This document shows, piece after piece, positions 1-7,224 of a DNA stretch of 18,056 nt. The notes below the pieces were generated by a model that saw nothing but the letters and a program-made list of their open reading frames with translations, was not told where the DNA came from and ran no database searches. The translations under genes and the position numbers were made by a program. Origin of the DNA: Sulfurimonas sp. (lineage in GTDB: Bacteria; Campylobacterota; Campylobacteria; Campylobacterales; Sulfurimonadaceae); assembly GCA_027066935.1 (NCBI GenBank), contig JAMOMX010000043.1, positions 1 to 18,056 on the forward strand, read 5' to 3'. Position 1 is the stretch's first letter; each line of letters begins with the position of its first letter.

Positions 1-1101
1 AGTTCCCTCATAATCCTCAGCTAAAAGCAGTTCACGAAAAGCCTTTGAACCAGTAGCATTGCTTCTCTCCCCCATTAAAAGTGGAGCAGGCTCTTGCATA
101 AGTGGAGTTGTATTAAAAAGTGAAGCTATTGAGTTTGGATGAGTTCCAGTTGGTTGTTTTGGTTTTGTATTTGACACTTTTTTTACTAATGCTCGAATAT
201 GTTCAGGTGTAGTTCCACAACATCCACCTAAAAAACTAACACCATCAAACTCTAAAAATTTCTCTTGATTTATTGAAAAATCTTCTGGATTCATAGGATA
301 ATAAGTATAACCACCACGATTTTGAGGCAGTCCAGCATTTGCATGAATACTTATAGGTTTATGCCAAACTTCACTTAGAGTTTTTACATGTTTAAGCACT
401 TGTTCTGGACCAGTTCCACAGTTAAAACCAAGACTTAAGATGTCAAAAGGCTCTAGTATAGTAGCAATTGTCTGAGCATCAGTCCCTATGAGCATAGTTC
501 CGCTTAACTCTATTGTTACTGATACCATAATTGGAATTTGAACATCTTTTTGCCTAGATGCTTCTTGACATGCATGGAGTGCTGCTTTGATTTGAAGTGG
601 GTCTTGGCAAGTTTCTAATAAAAAAACATCCACACCACCATCTATAAGAGCTAAACAAAATTCTGCATAACCCTCATACATCTCATCATAAGTTATATGT
701 CCAAGTGATGGAAGTTTTGTTCCAGGTCCAACAGAGCCTAAACAAAATCGTGGATGCTCTGGTGTACTAAATTTTTCACATTCAGACTTAACTAATTTAG
801 CCCCTGCTTTTGTTAATTCATAGGAGCGATCTGAAATTTGATACTCATCTAAAACCCAAGAAAAAGAACCAAAAGTATTTGTAGTGATAAAATCAGCACC
901 AGCATCTAAATACGCAGCAAAAATCTCACTTAAAACTTCAGGGCATGTAGTATTTAAAAGTTCGTTACACCCTTCATTTTCTTCCCATGCTTCTTCTGGA
1001 ATTTTATCTTCACGCTCTTGAAGTTGTGTCCCCATCGCACCATCTATTATGAGTGGACGCTTTTTTATTGTTTGTAAAATGTATTCTTTAGTGCTTAGCA
1101 T
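1..1101 (-). CDS. metH: Methionine synthase, cobalamin-dependent (N-terminal part; 3' end outside window)
   Basis: Read on the minus strand, the frame is open from an ATG at 1101-1099 to the window edge (367 codons). MetH transfers a methyl group from methyltetrahydrofolate, via cobalamin, to homocysteine in the cytoplasm. The start MLSTKEYILQTIKKRPLIID is followed by GAMGTQLQ, typical of the homocysteine S-methyltransferase domain. The zinc-ligand cysteines of that domain are visible in GFNCGTGP and in GGCCGTTPEHI. The last residues before the edge, LLMGERSNATGSKAF, are the start of the pterin-binding domain, so the protein is the long MetH type and not a stand-alone homocysteine methyltransferase. 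The cobalamin and activation domains would lie to the left of the window. A purine-rich AGAGGA lies 12 bases before the ATG. The gene is divergent from the lipoprotein gene at 1244. Confidence 0.95.
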   Translation of the reverse strand, partial: MLSTKEYILQTIKKRPLIIDGAMGTQLQEREDKIPEEAWEENEGCNELLNTTCPEVLSEIFAAYLDAGADFITTNTFGSFSWVLDEYQISDRSYELTKAGAKLVKSECEKFSTPEHPRFCLGSVGPGTKLPSLGHITYDEMYEGYAEFCLALIDGGVDVFLLETCQDPLQIKAALHACQEASRQKDVQIPIMVSVTIELSGTMLIGTDAQTIATILEPFDILSLGFNCGTGPEQVLKHVKTLSEVWHKPISIHANAGLPQNRGGYTYYPMNPEDFSINQEKFLEFDGVSFLGGCCGTTPEHIRALVKKVSNTKPKQPTGTHPNSIASLFNTTPLMQEPAPLLMGERSNATGSKAFRELLLAEDYEGT

Positions 1102-1147
1102 GCGAGAATTAGTTCCTCTTTTATAGTTAATGAAATAATATCACTTT

Positions 1148-1168
1148 AGAGCATAAAGAATGCTTTTT
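1148..1168 (+). terminator. Short hairpin with T run between metH and the lipoprotein gene
   Basis: AGAGCAT (1148-1154) pairs with ATGCTTT (1160-1166) across the loop AAAGA, with one G-T wobble, and a T run ends at 1168. The shape is that of a weak intrinsic terminator reading on the plus strand, but no plus-strand gene precedes it here. It may only stop antisense transcription into the lipoprotein promoter, or act as a structure in the metH leader. The stem is AT-rich and short. Confidence 0.25.
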
Positions 1169-1206
1169 AAATAATTCCACTGGTTTTTTTTTAAGATTTT
1201 ACTCGC

Positions 1207-1212
1207 TATAAT
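1207..1212 (+). promoter_or_regulatory. Probable -10 element for the lipoprotein/barrel pair
   Basis: A perfect TATAAT stands 31 bases upstream of the preferred ATG at 1244, after a T-rich stretch (1193-1202). This fits sigma-70 promoters of Campylobacterota, which have a clear -10 but a poorly conserved -35. No other plus-strand promoter is needed for the two genes that follow. Confidence 0.55.
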
Positions 1213-1243
1213 AGTTGGCATAAAAATAACAATGGGAGATATT

Positions 1244-1855
1244 ATGTTGAAAAAAATCATAGCAACTACATTAGTTACTATTGCGTTAATATTTAGTGGT
1301 TGTGGAGATCCTGAGGGTGAAGATAGGTTAGAGGCTCAATATGCTGTAGATCAAGGGGATAATCAAGCGGCAATTGACTTACTGACATCTAAAGCAAGTT
1401 TAAGCGAAGATGAAAAAATATTGTTGGCATCTGCATATATGGGTAGGGCTGGTTTTACTATAATTGATACTACAATTGCATTTGCACAGGCAAGTGAAGG
1501 GGTTAATGCAGATGATTTAATAAATCTTAAAAATACCCTTTTAAGTCAATCAACATCTACAGCCGAAGAAGATTTAATTTTTGCAATTGATACTTTTTTG
1601 AAAATAGATATTCCTAATGATGACACAAACTTAAAACTAGCATTAGCTTTTATTGTTAAAGTAATTATATTGCTTGATAGTGGCGTACCAGATGCTGTTT
1701 TGGCAAAAACAGCAAATGAAGGTTTTGATTTGGCTTTAAGTGTCTCTCCAGATGAGTTAAAACAAGATATAGCAGATATTAAAAATGAGATAGATACTGA
1801 TTTAGATGGAGAGATATCATCTGCTGAAATAGCATTATATACACCATATAATTAA
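1244..1855 (+). CDS. Predicted lipoprotein with C-terminal EF-hand-like loop
   Basis: I do not recognise the family. I prefer the ATG at 1244 (203 residues) over the one at 1232: it has GGGAGA at a suitable distance and gives a classic lipoprotein signal, MLKKIIATTLVTIALIFSGC, with the lipidated Cys at residue 20. Lipidation and export to the periplasmic face of a membrane are therefore likely. The mature part is helical and acidic; the segment from about residue 30 to 75 (DQGDNQAAIDLL, then ILLASAYMGRAGF) resembles a TPR-like helical hairpin. Near the C terminus, DTDLDGEISSAE (about 184-195) matches the 12-residue EF-hand calcium loop D-x-D-x-D-G-x-I-x-x-x-E. Nineteen bases separate it from the barrel gene at 1875, so the two probably form an operon and may act together at the outer membrane. 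Confidence 0.75.
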   Translation: MLKKIIATTLVTIALIFSGCGDPEGEDRLEAQYAVDQGDNQAAIDLLTSKASLSEDEKILLASAYMGRAGFTIIDTTIAFAQASEGVNADDLINLKNTLLSQSTSTAEEDLIFAIDTFLKIDIPNDDTNLKLALAFIVKVIILLDSGVPDAVLAKTANEGFDLALSVSPDELKQDIADIKNEIDTDLDGEISSAEIALYTPYN

Positions 1856-1874
1856 AGAATAAGGAAAGCTAAAA

Positions 1875-3023
1875 GTGAAAAAAATAATATTATTAGCGCT
1901 AATAGGTGCTACAACATCTTTATTTGCAATGTATGCAGAGCACGCAAGTTTATATAAAGACCCTAGAATTATGGGTATGGGTGGAGCAAATGTTGCTGTT
2001 GGTGGTTATTCTACATCGGTATTTACAAACCCAGCTGGTCTTGCAAATATAAAAAAAGAGCATGGTTATGTAGTTGATTTATTGGGATTAGGTGGATCAT
2101 ACACTCCTGAAGTAATCAATTTTATAGATGACTTTGATGATGCAAATGGTGAGGTTATTCCAATAGGAGAAACATTAAAAAAATATGCAGGGGATCATTT
2201 TCATGCGGGTATATCCAACTATTCATCAATATCTAAAAATTCTGATATGTTTTCTTGGAGTGTTGGTATATTGGCAGCTAGTGATTTTAACTTTATGACC
2301 CATAGTGATCTCTCCCTTACAACTACTTCTAGGGTATATGGAGGGCTGGTATTGGGTGCAGCTAAAAACTATAATACTGAGTATGGTCGAGTTGATATTG
2401 GTGTTAGCATCAAAGTAATTCATCAAAAATTTTATGAAGATACTTTAACAATTATTGATCTAATGGGTATTGATGATTTAACGCAATATATTGAAGATAA
2501 ACTAGAGTCAAATACAGGTATTGGTATTGATATTGGTGCGATATATTATCCATTAAAAGATAATTATTTAAATCCAGCAATTGGATTTAGTGTTATGAAT
2601 ATTGGCTCTATTAGTATGGATGATAATTTTGGAGGGCAACCAACAACTGTAAACCTTGGGATATCTATCACTCCTGAAATTGAGGTTTTAGATAAATTAG
2701 TAGTAGCTATTGATTATGTAGACTTATTTAATGCTAATGAATATCGTTTATATAACAGTGATGGAACATATAATGATTATGAAGAATCTGATTTTATGAA
2801 AAGAGTTCGTCTTGGTGTTGGAGTTGGTTTAATTGAGAGTTCCCTTTTTTCAACAACTCTAAATTTTGGGATATATCAAGCTAGCTATACAGCTGGTATA
2901 AATATGGAGATCTCAATTGTAAAAATTAATTTTGCAACTTATGCTGAAGAGATTAGTACCTCTGGTATTGGTGAAGATACTTCTGATAGAAGATATATGG
3001 CTCAAATTGGTTTTGCTTGGTAG
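1875..3023 (+). CDS. Outer-membrane beta-barrel protein, TraF_2/PorV-like
   Basis: The gene starts with GTG, preceded by AAGGAAAG (1861-1868). The first 18 residues, MKKIILLALIGATTSLFA, form a cleavable signal peptide. Just after it comes DPRIMGMGGANVAVGGYSTS followed by a TNPAGLA segment, the N-terminal signature of the FadL/PorV-like barrels that include the TraF_2 family (often labelled 'conjugal transfer protein TraF'). The rest is alternating, glycine- and aromatic-rich strands, and the chain ends in an aromatic residue (QIGFAW), as expected for BAM-inserted barrels. There are no conjugation genes nearby, so the TraF name should not be read as function. Cargo or partner is unknown; the upstream lipoprotein is the obvious candidate. 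Confidence 0.75.
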   Translation: MKKIILLALIGATTSLFAMYAEHASLYKDPRIMGMGGANVAVGGYSTSVFTNPAGLANIKKEHGYVVDLLGLGGSYTPEVINFIDDFDDANGEVIPIGETLKKYAGDHFHAGISNYSSISKNSDMFSWSVGILAASDFNFMTHSDLSLTTTSRVYGGLVLGAAKNYNTEYGRVDIGVSIKVIHQKFYEDTLTIIDLMGIDDLTQYIEDKLESNTGIGIDIGAIYYPLKDNYLNPAIGFSVMNIGSISMDDNFGGQPTTVNLGISITPEIEVLDKLVVAIDYVDLFNANEYRLYNSDGTYNDYEESDFMKRVRLGVGVGLIESSLFSTTLNFGIYQASYTAGINMEISIVKINFATYAEEISTSGIGEDTSDRRYMAQIGFAW

Positions 3024-3073
3024 TATAATTTATGGTAATATTATTTATAATAAAATCTTAATAACAACTTTGT

Positions 3074-3079
3074 TACAAT
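3074..3079 (+). promoter_or_regulatory. Probable -10 element upstream of ccoG
   Basis: TACAAT lies 30 bases before the ccoG ATG, in the 86-base gap after the barrel gene. An SD-like AAAGGA (3098-3103) follows. No clear terminator is seen in this gap, so read-through from the barrel gene is also possible. Confidence 0.4.
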
Positions 3080-3109
3080 CAACTAATTAGAATCTAAAAA
3101 GGAATCGTT

Positions 3110-4540
3110 ATGAGTGTAAAAACAACTAGTTTTACAGGTTCATGGAGAAACAAAAGATATTATTATTTTATTTTTGTAACAATTTTTACACTAGTTTTAC
3201 CATGGGTTAATATAGAGGGCACCCACTTTTTTCTTCTTAGTTTTGAAAATTTAAAACTTCATTTAGCTTTTGTTGAGTTTGATATGCAAGAACTTTATCT
3301 TATGCCATTTATTTTAATGCTTATGTTTTTAGGAATATTTGGTATAACTGTACTGGGTGGTCGCGTATTTTGTGGATGGACTTGCCCACAAACAATTTTT
3401 AGAGTTATATATAGAGATTTAATAGAAACAAAACTTCTTGGTCTTCGTAAACGGATAAAAAATAAACAAATTGAACCAGATATGTCTCTTATGAAAAATA
3501 AGTTTAAAAAAGTTATAGCTATACTTTTATGGACAATATTAGCTTTAATAGCAAGTTCAAACTTAATGTGGTTTTTTGTACCACCTGAAGATTTTTTTCA
3601 ATACTTATTAAACCCAGATGAACATAGATTATTATTTGCAATAGTGCTTTTCTCAACACTATTTTTAGTTTATGACATTGTAAAACTTCAAGAAGATTAT
3701 TGTATCTACGTATGTCCTTATTCTCGTATTCAATCAGTTTTATATGATGAGCATACAGTTATGACTATTTACGATTTTCATCGTGGTGGAAAAATTTATG
3801 ATGAGAAAAAAAATAAACTCCCTAGTTCGTCTCAAAAAGAGATTCAAGCAAGAACAGGTGAGTATGCTGAATGTACTGCATGTGAATCTTGTGTAAGTAT
3901 TTGTCCTACTCATATCGACATCCGTAAAGGTCTTCAGCTTGAGTGTATAAACTGTCTAGAGTGTGCAGATGCATGTACAACAGTTATGGGTAAGCTTGGT
4001 AAAAAATCGCTTATTACTTGGTCTAGTGATTATGAGATAACTGAACAAAAAGGGAAAACTCATTATTGGCGTGCAAAAATTATAGGTTATATAGTGTTGC
4101 TTGTGGGTATCACAATTTTAACAGCTATTATGGGAAGCAATAAAGAGCATATGCTTTTAAATATAAATAAAGAAAATCGTCTCTATTCAGTTAAAAAAAC
4201 AACTGATGGAATTGTTGTAAATAATGCCTATGAATTTTTAGTACAAAATACTAAAAGAGAAGATATGAAGTTCTACTTTGAAGTTATTGCACCAAAAGGA
4301 ATGGAGGGTAAAATCACCATAGCTAAACCAACTAAACCATTTAATGTAGTTCCCGGAATTAAAAAGAAAAAAATAGTTATTTTACAAACAACAGAAGTTT
4401 TAGTTAATGATACAAAAAAAGATAGTATTATACCTATAGTTATTCGTGCATATGCTCTAGGACATGAAGATGAAATAGTGGTCTTTAGAGACTCTTCATT
4501 TATCTATCCTAAAGCAGATCATATTAAGGGTATAAAATAG
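3110..4540 (+). CDS. ccoG: Cytochrome c oxidase accessory protein CcoG (FixG/RdxA-type)
   Basis: CcoG is a membrane iron-sulfur protein needed for cbb3-type oxidase assembly; in other bacteria it has been shown to act as a copper reductase. The 476-residue chain has the full family layout: hydrophobic segments near residues 18-33 and 62-84, the FCGWTCPQ motif (C88, C92), more membrane segments around 133-155 and 168-188, DYCIYVCPYSR, two ferredoxin-type clusters (C255, C258, C261, C265 and C279, C282, C285, C289), a further membrane helix near 325-340, and a C-terminal Ig-like periplasmic domain. The next gene starts on the base after its TAG, so they are likely co-translated. No ccoNOQP or other cbb3 genes lie in this window. 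Confidence 0.93.
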   Translation: MSVKTTSFTGSWRNKRYYYFIFVTIFTLVLPWVNIEGTHFFLLSFENLKLHLAFVEFDMQELYLMPFILMLMFLGIFGITVLGGRVFCGWTCPQTIFRVIYRDLIETKLLGLRKRIKNKQIEPDMSLMKNKFKKVIAILLWTILALIASSNLMWFFVPPEDFFQYLLNPDEHRLLFAIVLFSTLFLVYDIVKLQEDYCIYVCPYSRIQSVLYDEHTVMTIYDFHRGGKIYDEKKNKLPSSSQKEIQARTGEYAECTACESCVSICPTHIDIRKGLQLECINCLECADACTTVMGKLGKKSLITWSSDYEITEQKGKTHYWRAKIIGYIVLLVGITILTAIMGSNKEHMLLNINKENRLYSVKKTTDGIVVNNAYEFLVQNTKREDMKFYFEVIAPKGMEGKITIAKPTKPFNVVPGIKKKKIVILQTTEVLVNDTKKDSIIPIVIRAYALGHEDEIVVFRDSSFIYPKADHIKGIK

Positions 4541-5008
4541 ATGTCATATTTACCAAATACATTAAACTCTTTTTGGCTTTGGAAAGAGGTTTCATCAAAA
4601 CTAGGTATTAGTAATCCAGCATATAAATATTGGAAAAATACACCAAATATGAAACTAAATAATAAATATGTATTTATAAAAAAAGACACTTTACCACAAA
4701 AACATCAACATATCCAAACTATACTTAGTGACCTTTCAGGGCATCTTCCTATTAAATTTGCTTCTGATCAATTACATGTAAATGAACATATATTTTCATA
4801 TGACAAGATGAAACTTTTTAATGAATTTGAGTATAAGTTTGTAGAAGATGTAAAGTTTGTTAATATAAAAAAATTTTTTCGAGAAAATGGTATTTTTATT
4901 CCAAAAAACTCAATACTTCAACTTGGAAAAATTAAAGATTTAGATTTATCTGCCTCAAGTGCCTTTTATAGATTAAAAGATGATTATGGTGTGGTGGTTT
5001 ACGAATAA
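4541..5008 (+). CDS. Conserved-looking hypothetical protein downstream of ccoG
   Basis: I do not recognise this 155-residue protein. It has no signal peptide or membrane segment and is rich in Lys, Phe and Tyr, so it is probably cytoplasmic. The N terminus, NSFWLWKEVSSKLGISNPAY, could form a helix-turn-helix of the MerR/excisionase kind (inference from pattern only). Its ATG directly follows the ccoG stop, and its TAA shares one base with the ATG of the TPR gene at 5008 (TAATG), so it sits in a translationally coupled series. There is no SD of its own apart from the purines in the ccoG tail, which supports coupling. The context does not settle whether it serves cytochrome oxidase assembly or the downstream genes. 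Confidence 0.65.
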   Translation: MSYLPNTLNSFWLWKEVSSKLGISNPAYKYWKNTPNMKLNNKYVFIKKDTLPQKHQHIQTILSDLSGHLPIKFASDQLHVNEHIFSYDKMKLFNEFEYKFVEDVKFVNIKKFFRENGIFIPKNSILQLGKIKDLDLSASSAFYRLKDDYGVVVYE

Positions 5009-6054
5009 TGAGTCCATTCTTTATTGAGTTTCGTGACCCCCTTTTTGGAATAATAATATTTTTTGCTTTAGTATTTATTATCACTATATCTTCATATTGG
5101 TGGACAAAGTATAAAAGCAAAGAAAAAACAAAAAGTTTAGATAAGTTTTTAAAAGATTTCAAAATAGTGCCAACAACAAAAGAGTTAAAACTATTAATCT
5201 CTAAAGGTGAGATGAGTGAGAAGTCTTGGATTTTATTGGCTAGACTTTATTCTAAGAATGGTGACTTTGAAAAAAGTATAGAGATTTATAGGGAGCTTAT
5301 TGAAGTAACAGATAAATCAAATGTAAAAGAGATTATGTATCTTCTTGGAAGAATATATTTTAAGGCTGGTTTTTTAGAGCGTTCAAAAAAAGTATTTTTA
5401 GAGATACTAAGAAATAACCCTCGATCCCCACTAGTGTTGTATGATTTAGTTTTGGTTTATGAGTATATGAAAGATTATAATGCAGCTCTAGAAGCTTTAG
5501 AGCCATTAGACGAGTTAAAAAACGATGTATCGCTTGATAGTTTATATCTAAAGGCTATGAAAATACTTAATGATAATGATTTATCAAATGAACTAAAAGC
5601 TTATGAGCTTTTAGAGTTATATAAGATAAGTGGTAATTTAACGTATATGATATTTGAATTCTTATTTCGTGTAAACCCAAAATTAGCATGGGATAATTTA
5701 GATAGTTCAAAAAGTGAGCTTTTAACAGATATATTTTGGCATATCGATAAAAAAGATTTGGATTTTGATATAATTTCAAATAATGGCTATTTGCGTGAAT
5801 TATATAGTGCTAGAGGCGATATTAAAGACCTATCAAGAAGCTCTGTATTTGAGTTTGACATGTTGATAAATTTAGATAAAAAAGTAAATGCAACTTTGAG
5901 TTTTGAATATATTTGTGACAACTGTAAAAATATTTTCCCGTTTGCATTTAATAGATGTGGGAATTGTCATGCTATTGATACAGGTACAATAGGTATAACA
6001 ATAATTAAAAATTTTCATAGGGATTTTAGTGAAGAAAATAACTCTTTTCAGTGA
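5008..6054 (+). CDS. Membrane-anchored TPR protein with C-terminal zinc ribbon (LapB-like architecture)
   Basis: The protein (348 residues) has one N-terminal membrane helix (about 11-31) followed by basic residues (WWTKYKSKEK), so the bulk should face the cytoplasm. Repeated helical hairpins of TPR type follow from about 50 to 200, for example SWILLARLYSKNGDFEKSIE and IMYLLGRIYFKAGFLERSKK. At the C terminus four cysteines (C303, C306, C317, C320) form CX2C-X10-CX2C, a rubredoxin-like zinc ribbon. Membrane anchor, TPRs and a terminal ribbon in this order is the layout of LapB (YciM), which in E. coli steers FtsH degradation of LpxC. From memory, a hypothetical TPR protein occupies the same place upstream of rnhA in Campylobacter and Helicobacter. 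The gene overlaps rnhA by 26 bases. A LapB role is inferred from architecture only. Confidence 0.75.
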   Translation: MSPFFIEFRDPLFGIIIFFALVFIITISSYWWTKYKSKEKTKSLDKFLKDFKIVPTTKELKLLISKGEMSEKSWILLARLYSKNGDFEKSIEIYRELIEVTDKSNVKEIMYLLGRIYFKAGFLERSKKVFLEILRNNPRSPLVLYDLVLVYEYMKDYNAALEALEPLDELKNDVSLDSLYLKAMKILNDNDLSNELKAYELLELYKISGNLTYMIFEFLFRVNPKLAWDNLDSSKSELLTDIFWHIDKKDLDFDIISNNGYLRELYSARGDIKDLSRSSVFEFDMLINLDKKVNATLSFEYICDNCKNIFPFAFNRCGNCHAIDTGTIGITIIKNFHRDFSEENNSFQ

Positions 6055-6466
6055 TGGAAGTGCTCTAGGTAATCCTGGTCCTGGTGGATATGGCGTAGTT
6101 TTGCGATTTGGAGATAAAGAGAAAGAGCTTTTTGGTGGAGAGCCACATACTACAAACAATAGAATGGAACTTCTAGGTGCTATTGAGGGGCTTCGTGCAT
6201 TAAAAGAACCATGCGAGGTTGAGATTATCTCTGATTCTTCATATGTAGTTAAAGGGATTAATGAGTGGTTGGTTAATTGGATTAAAAGAGATTTTAAAAA
6301 AGTTAAAAATTCAGATCTATGGAAAGATTATATAGAAGTTTCTGCGTCACACAAAGTAGTGGCAACTTGGGTTCGTGGGCATGATGGACACATTGAAAAC
6401 GAAAGATGTGATAAACTTGCACGAAATGAGGCCGAAAGGCAAAAAGAATTACTTGGGAGAATATAG
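6029..6466 (+). CDS. rnhA: Ribonuclease HI
   Basis: RNase HI cleaves the RNA strand of RNA-DNA hybrids (primers, R-loops). The 145-residue chain is full length and has all catalytic residues: D9 in LFSDGS, E47 in NNRMELLGAI, D69 in IISDSSYVV and D128 in ENERCDKLA, with the loop histidine H118 in VRGHDGH. The start is a GTG inside the end of the TPR gene, with AGGGA (6019-6023) five bases upstream; the resulting MKKITLFSDGS aligns with the normal family N terminus, so an internal ATG is unlikely. The stop TAG is followed immediately by the rnc ATG. Confidence 0.96.
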   Translation: MKKITLFSDGSALGNPGPGGYGVVLRFGDKEKELFGGEPHTTNNRMELLGAIEGLRALKEPCEVEIISDSSYVVKGINEWLVNWIKRDFKKVKNSDLWKDYIEVSASHKVVATWVRGHDGHIENERCDKLARNEAERQKELLGRI

Positions 6467-7147
6467 ATGCCAAAAGATATTACAAATCTTGAAAATGCTT
6501 TGGGATATAAGTTTAAAACTAAAAAGCTTATTACTGAAGCATTAACGCATAAAAGTTATAAACAATCTTATGATAATGAGCGTTTAGAATTTTTAGGAGA
6601 TGCTGTTTTAGATTTAGTTATTGGTGAATACTTATATAAAAATTTTCCTAAATCAGATGAGGGTGAATTATCTAAACTGCGTGCATCTTTGGTTAATGAA
6701 GGTGGTTTTAATAAGTTAGCAAATTATTTAAACTTAGGAGATTATATCTATCTCTCTAACGCTGAAGAAAAAAATGGAGGACGGGAAAAACCATCACTGC
6801 TCTCAGATGCTTTTGAGTCTATAATTGGTGCTATATATTTAGAATCAGGATTAGAAACAATAAGTAAAATAGTACTAATATTATTAGAAAAAAATTATGA
6901 TAAAATTAGTCTTGATAATTTATTTAAGGATTTTAAAACAGCTCTACAAGAGATAACACAATCAAGATTTGGTTTAATCCCTGAGTATGAAGTTTTAGCA
7001 TCTCGTGGACCTGATCATAAAAAAGAGTTTGAGATAGCTGTAATTATTGACTCTAAAGAGTATGCAAGGGCTATTGGGAAAAGTAAAAAAATTGCTCAAC
7101 AAGAAGCATCTAAAATAGCTTTAGATATTCTGAAGGATGAAAAATGA
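6467..7147 (+). CDS. rnc: Ribonuclease III
   Basis: RNase III cuts double-stranded RNA in rRNA and mRNA processing. The catalytic domain shows the signature NERLEFLGDAVLDLV (37-51; E41 and D45) and the second acidic pair D114 and E117 in SDAFESIIGAIY. The C-terminal part from about residue 154 (FKTALQEITQ, then GKSKKIAQQEASKIALDIL) is the double-stranded RNA-binding domain. The length of 226 residues is normal. It starts on the base after the rnhA stop. Its last codons contain a good SD (AAGGA, 7133-7137) placed for a small ORF that overlaps its stop by ATGA. Confidence 0.96.
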   Translation: MPKDITNLENALGYKFKTKKLITEALTHKSYKQSYDNERLEFLGDAVLDLVIGEYLYKNFPKSDEGELSKLRASLVNEGGFNKLANYLNLGDYIYLSNAEEKNGGREKPSLLSDAFESIIGAIYLESGLETISKIVLILLEKNYDKISLDNLFKDFKTALQEITQSRFGLIPEYEVLASRGPDHKKEFEIAVIIDSKEYARAIGKSKKIAQQEASKIALDILKDEK

Positions 7148-7224
7148 ATTATCTCGCCAAAGGCGTAGCTTTAGTGACTGAACATAATCTGGACGCGTTC
7201 AGATTATGTGAGAAAAAAATATGA
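7144..7224 (+). CDS. Possible 26-residue small ORF linking rnc and aroC
   Basis: An ATG overlapping the rnc stop (ATGA) opens 26 codons (MNYLAKGVALVTEHN, then LDAFRLCEKKI) and ends in a TGA that overlaps the aroC ATG in the same ATGA manner. AAGGA (7133-7137) stands six bases before the start. Such double coupling suggests that ribosomes pass from rnc through this ORF to aroC. Against a conserved protein: the codons CTC, GCC, GGC, CTG, GAC, GCG and TTC are unlike the A/T-ending codons of the neighbours, and most of the ORF is taken up by two inverted repeats. It may therefore be a coupling or leader peptide, or an inserted palindromic element that happens to stay open. Confidence 0.4.
   Translation: MNYLAKGVALVTEHNLDAFRLCEKKI
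7155..7165. repeat. Small GC-rich hairpin (CGCC-AAA-GGCG)
   Basis: CGCC (7155-7158) and GGCG (7162-7165) flank a three-base loop. It lies 16 bases upstream of the larger hairpin at 7182-7209. The GC content stands out from the surrounding AT-rich DNA. Confidence 0.45.
7182..7209. repeat. Strong 12-bp inverted repeat between rnc and aroC
   Basis: ACATAATCTG (7182-7191) is perfectly repeated inverted at 7200-7209. Inside it G7192-T7199 (wobble) and A7193-T7198 extend the stem to 12 pairs around a CGCG tetraloop. No T run follows on the plus strand, so it is not an intrinsic terminator. It ends beside the weak SD of aroC (GTGAG, 7208-7212) and so could affect aroC translation or mRNA processing. 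It could equally be one copy of a dispersed REP-like repeat. Confidence 0.7.

Noticed and set aside
2226..2426. Open frame on the minus strand inside the barrel gene
   Set aside because: It lies wholly antisense to a gene with clear family features, has no SD and its translation resembles nothing.
1875..3023. Conjugation system suggested by the TraF-like name
   Set aside because: The similarity is to the TraF_2 barrel group only, and no other transfer gene is present.
4932..5162. Minus-strand open frame at the junction of the hypothetical and TPR genes
   Set aside because: Antisense to two coupled genes, with low-complexity hydrophobic translation and no SD.
5872..6159. Minus-strand open frame across the TPR/rnhA junction
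   Set aside because: It is antisense to conserved zinc-ribbon and RNase H codons; its proline-rich start comes from the glycine codons of the NPGPGG segment of rnhA.
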